A DNA stretch of 64,000 bases from Multifurca ochricompacta. Its lineage: Eukaryota; Basidiomycota; Agaricomycetes; Russulales; Russulaceae. The notes beneath the pieces were generated by a model. That model was not told the origin of the DNA and ran no database searches. It worked only from the letters and a program-made list of their open reading frames with translations. The position numbers and the translations under genes are program-made. The stretch covers positions 62,001 to 126,000 of the forward strand of contig WTXG01000022.1 in assembly GCA_022496185.1 (NCBI GenBank), read 5' to 3'. Of this stretch, positions 62,803-64,000 are shown in pieces (within the stretch, counting starts at the first letter, position 1; each line of letters starts with the position of its first letter).

Positions 62803-63762
62803 TTACTTTATTCTGACCTCAGATGGAGTAAATTCCACTGAGCCACCTTTGTCAGTGATGCAGCTTGTCGACAGTATTCTTTCACTGCCAGGCATATTGT
62901 AGACATTATTTAACTCTAACTCATAATTGTTTCGAGTTTTGAGAATGACTTTGCCTGTTCCTTCGACTTGGACTACGGAGCCATCACCAATTGTCACCTG
63001 ATGTCCTGTGTGTGGGAGATACTCAGAGAAGTCTTCTAAGTATGGTGTAAAGTGAGTGGTGGCTCCACTGTCCATCATCCAAGGGTTGCTGCCATCATCG
63101 ACTTCTTGCATATGCTCAGTCAAGGAATAAAGTGAAATGCAAGGTGTCTCATGCACCTCCTGTATTCTGCCACTACCATTAACTACAGTAGCTACTTGTG
63201 TGGAGTTTGTTTGTACACTGGGGCCTTGCCCCTTCCTCTTGTTGCCCTTTTTGCCTGCATCAGCATTGGCTCTGTCCTGTTTCCTTTGCCAACATTCATT
63301 AGCCTTATGGCCCAGCTTCTGGCAATAGAAGCAGGTGACATCATTGGATGAAGATGCACCTGCAGGTTGTGGCGTGAAATTTGGTTTTTTGTTTTTATTT
63401 TTGTTGACATGGGCTGCCTTGTTAAGGGCAGCCCCAACACCACTCCCTGTGGGGCCAGCTAGTCGGCTTTCCTCATTTAGGAACCTTTGTACAAGGTCCT
63501 GAGGGGAAAGGCGGTCAGGAGGACCTGACACCAGGATAGAGCCAGCAATGGCATTGTAGGATGGAGGTAGGGACTGGAGCAATATAAAGCTCATCTGGAG
63601 ATCAGAGATCTCCATCCCATTCTCTTTAAGAGTACTCCTCACATCCAACACATGCTGCAACTGGGGCCTAAATTGTTTGCCTTCCTCCAAATGGAAGGAC
63701 AAAACTGAGCACCACAGATTGTAGGTGGCCATGCTACCTACTGAGCCATAGAGCAATTCCAA
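62803..63762 (-). CDS. Copia-1d Gag C-terminal part fused to protease (open frame)
   Basis: 319-codon open frame: ELLYGSVGSMATYNLWCSVLSFHLEEGKQFRPQLQHVLDVRSTLKENG, PDRLSPQDLVQRFLNEESRLAG, zinc knuckle CFYCQKLGHKANEC near residue 145, then PWMMDSGATTHFTPYLEDFSEY with the protease DSG at about residue 231. Gag and protease are in one frame, so this copia encodes a Gag-Pol fusion without a frameshift between them. A TGA just upstream (about 63772; relatives have no stop there) separates it from the N-terminal part, so the listed start is only the first ATG after that stop. Confidence 0.88.
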   Translation of the reverse strand: MELLYGSVGSMATYNLWCSVLSFHLEEGKQFRPQLQHVLDVRSTLKENGMEISDLQMSFILLQSLPPSYNAIAGSILVSGPPDRLSPQDLVQRFLNEESRLAGPTGSGVGAALNKAAHVNKNKNKKPNFTPQPAGASSSNDVTCFYCQKLGHKANECWQRKQDRANADAGKKGNKRKGQGPSVQTNSTQVATVVNGSGRIQEVHETPCISLYSLTEHMQEVDDGSNPWMMDSGATTHFTPYLEDFSEYLPHTGHQVTIGDGSVVQVEGTGKVILKTRNNYELELNNVYNMPGSERILSTSCITDKGGSVEFTPSEVRIK

Positions 63763-64000
63763 TCACTCATACTTGGCATTGACAGAAGGGTAAGTTCTGT
63801 CAGAGGCAATTTGGGAATATGTTTCTGGCGATGTTACCATCACCAGAACTCCCATGAGGACTTCCTCCACTCTGTTCCACTCTAGGTACATAGGCTCTGA
63901 CCATTGTGCGAAGCATTTGGCGTACTCATCATCCTTTTCACCATCTTCAGGCTTGGGCAGATTAAGGAATTCAGGGGCATCATGTGTAATGTGCCTCTTC
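63763..64000 (-). pseudogene. Copia-1d Gag N-terminal part (partial)
   Basis: The minus strand from the right edge reads KRHITHDAPEFLNLPKPEDGEKDDEYAKCFAQWSEPMYLEWNRVEEVLMGVLVMVTSPETYSQIASDRTYPSVNAKYE, then TGA. It corresponds to copia-1a RHIITAYPDMPLLPEDKEEKEKMQ...KYSKLE. It continues beyond 64000. Confidence 0.8.

Larger units (their letters stand above)
59559..64000 (-). mobile_element. Copia-1d internal region, continuing beyond the right edge
   Basis: Minus-strand copia body: RNase H, RT, integrase, protease and gag in order from left to right. Related to copia-1a/1c but distinct (about 75-80% at protein level by eye). The 5' end of gag, leader and 5' LTR lie outside the window. Its 3' LTR is the one split over 20650-59558. 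Confidence 0.88.

Overview
The window is a retrotransposon graveyard from a eukaryotic, almost certainly fungal, genome. Chromodomain Ty3/gypsy elements of the Tf1/sushi type, Ty1/copia elements and small non-autonomous hAT elements point to a filamentous fungus. A basidiomycete (Agaricomycetes, perhaps Rhizoctonia-like) is my best guess, from overall style only. I see no host gene, rRNA, tRNA or CRISPR array; essentially every base belongs to a transposable element (TE) or a TE remnant.

Nesting, resolved by target-site duplications (TSDs). Left block: a minus-strand copia element (copia-1b; pieces at 292-815 and 15662-16979) is split by a complete copia-1a (816-15656, TSD CTTTC). Copia-1a is itself split by Gypsy-A1 (5528-13840, TSD GCCAT), which carries a solo LTR (12006-12744, TSD CCCAG). 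Middle block: copia-2 (16980-20649) carries a solo copia LTR (17868-18369) and a hAT element, hAT-Y (18444-19846, TSD AATCTCGT). Next to it begins the 3' LTR of copia-1d, whose body runs off the right end of the window. That one LTR of about 505 bp is spread from 20650 to 59558 because it holds hAT-X (20750-46569, TSD ATTACTAT), and hAT-X holds Gypsy-B1 (20769-44169, TSD CTGGT), which holds Gypsy-B2 (26768-41863, TSD CTCAA), which holds Gypsy-A2 (32143-39780, TSD TTGAC). The same LTR also holds copia-1c (46874-59449), which holds copia-3 (47927-54009, TSD CGTCC), which holds another solo LTR (50633-51536, TSD CCAGA). hAT-X also contains a 1.26-kb solo LTR (44736-45995, TSD TATAT).

The two gypsy families share an unusual biology. 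Both have LTR - gag - (-1 overlap) - pol with a chromodomain - a third ORF - polypurine tract - LTR. Both lack a tRNA-type primer site; instead an 11-12 nt sequence two bases after the 5' LTR is the exact complement of the predicted 5' end of the element's own RNA, as in Tf1 self-priming. Their third ORFs are unrelated: that of B ends in an array of zinc-knuckle-like Cys/His clusters, and that of A ends in a SUMO-interacting-like motif. The copia families instead have a primer site matching the anticodon region of initiator tRNA-Met, as in Drosophila copia.

The youngest and innermost element, Gypsy-A2, is nearly intact: its LTRs differ only by a one-base indel, gag is open, and pol has a single CGA-to-TGA stop. 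In the other LTR pairs I compared base by base, essentially all substitutions are CpG transitions, and most in-frame stops are CGA-to-TGA. This indicates cytosine-methylation-driven decay. The copia sequence at about 57.3-62.8 kb carries an excess of one- and two-base deletions that may be assembly error.
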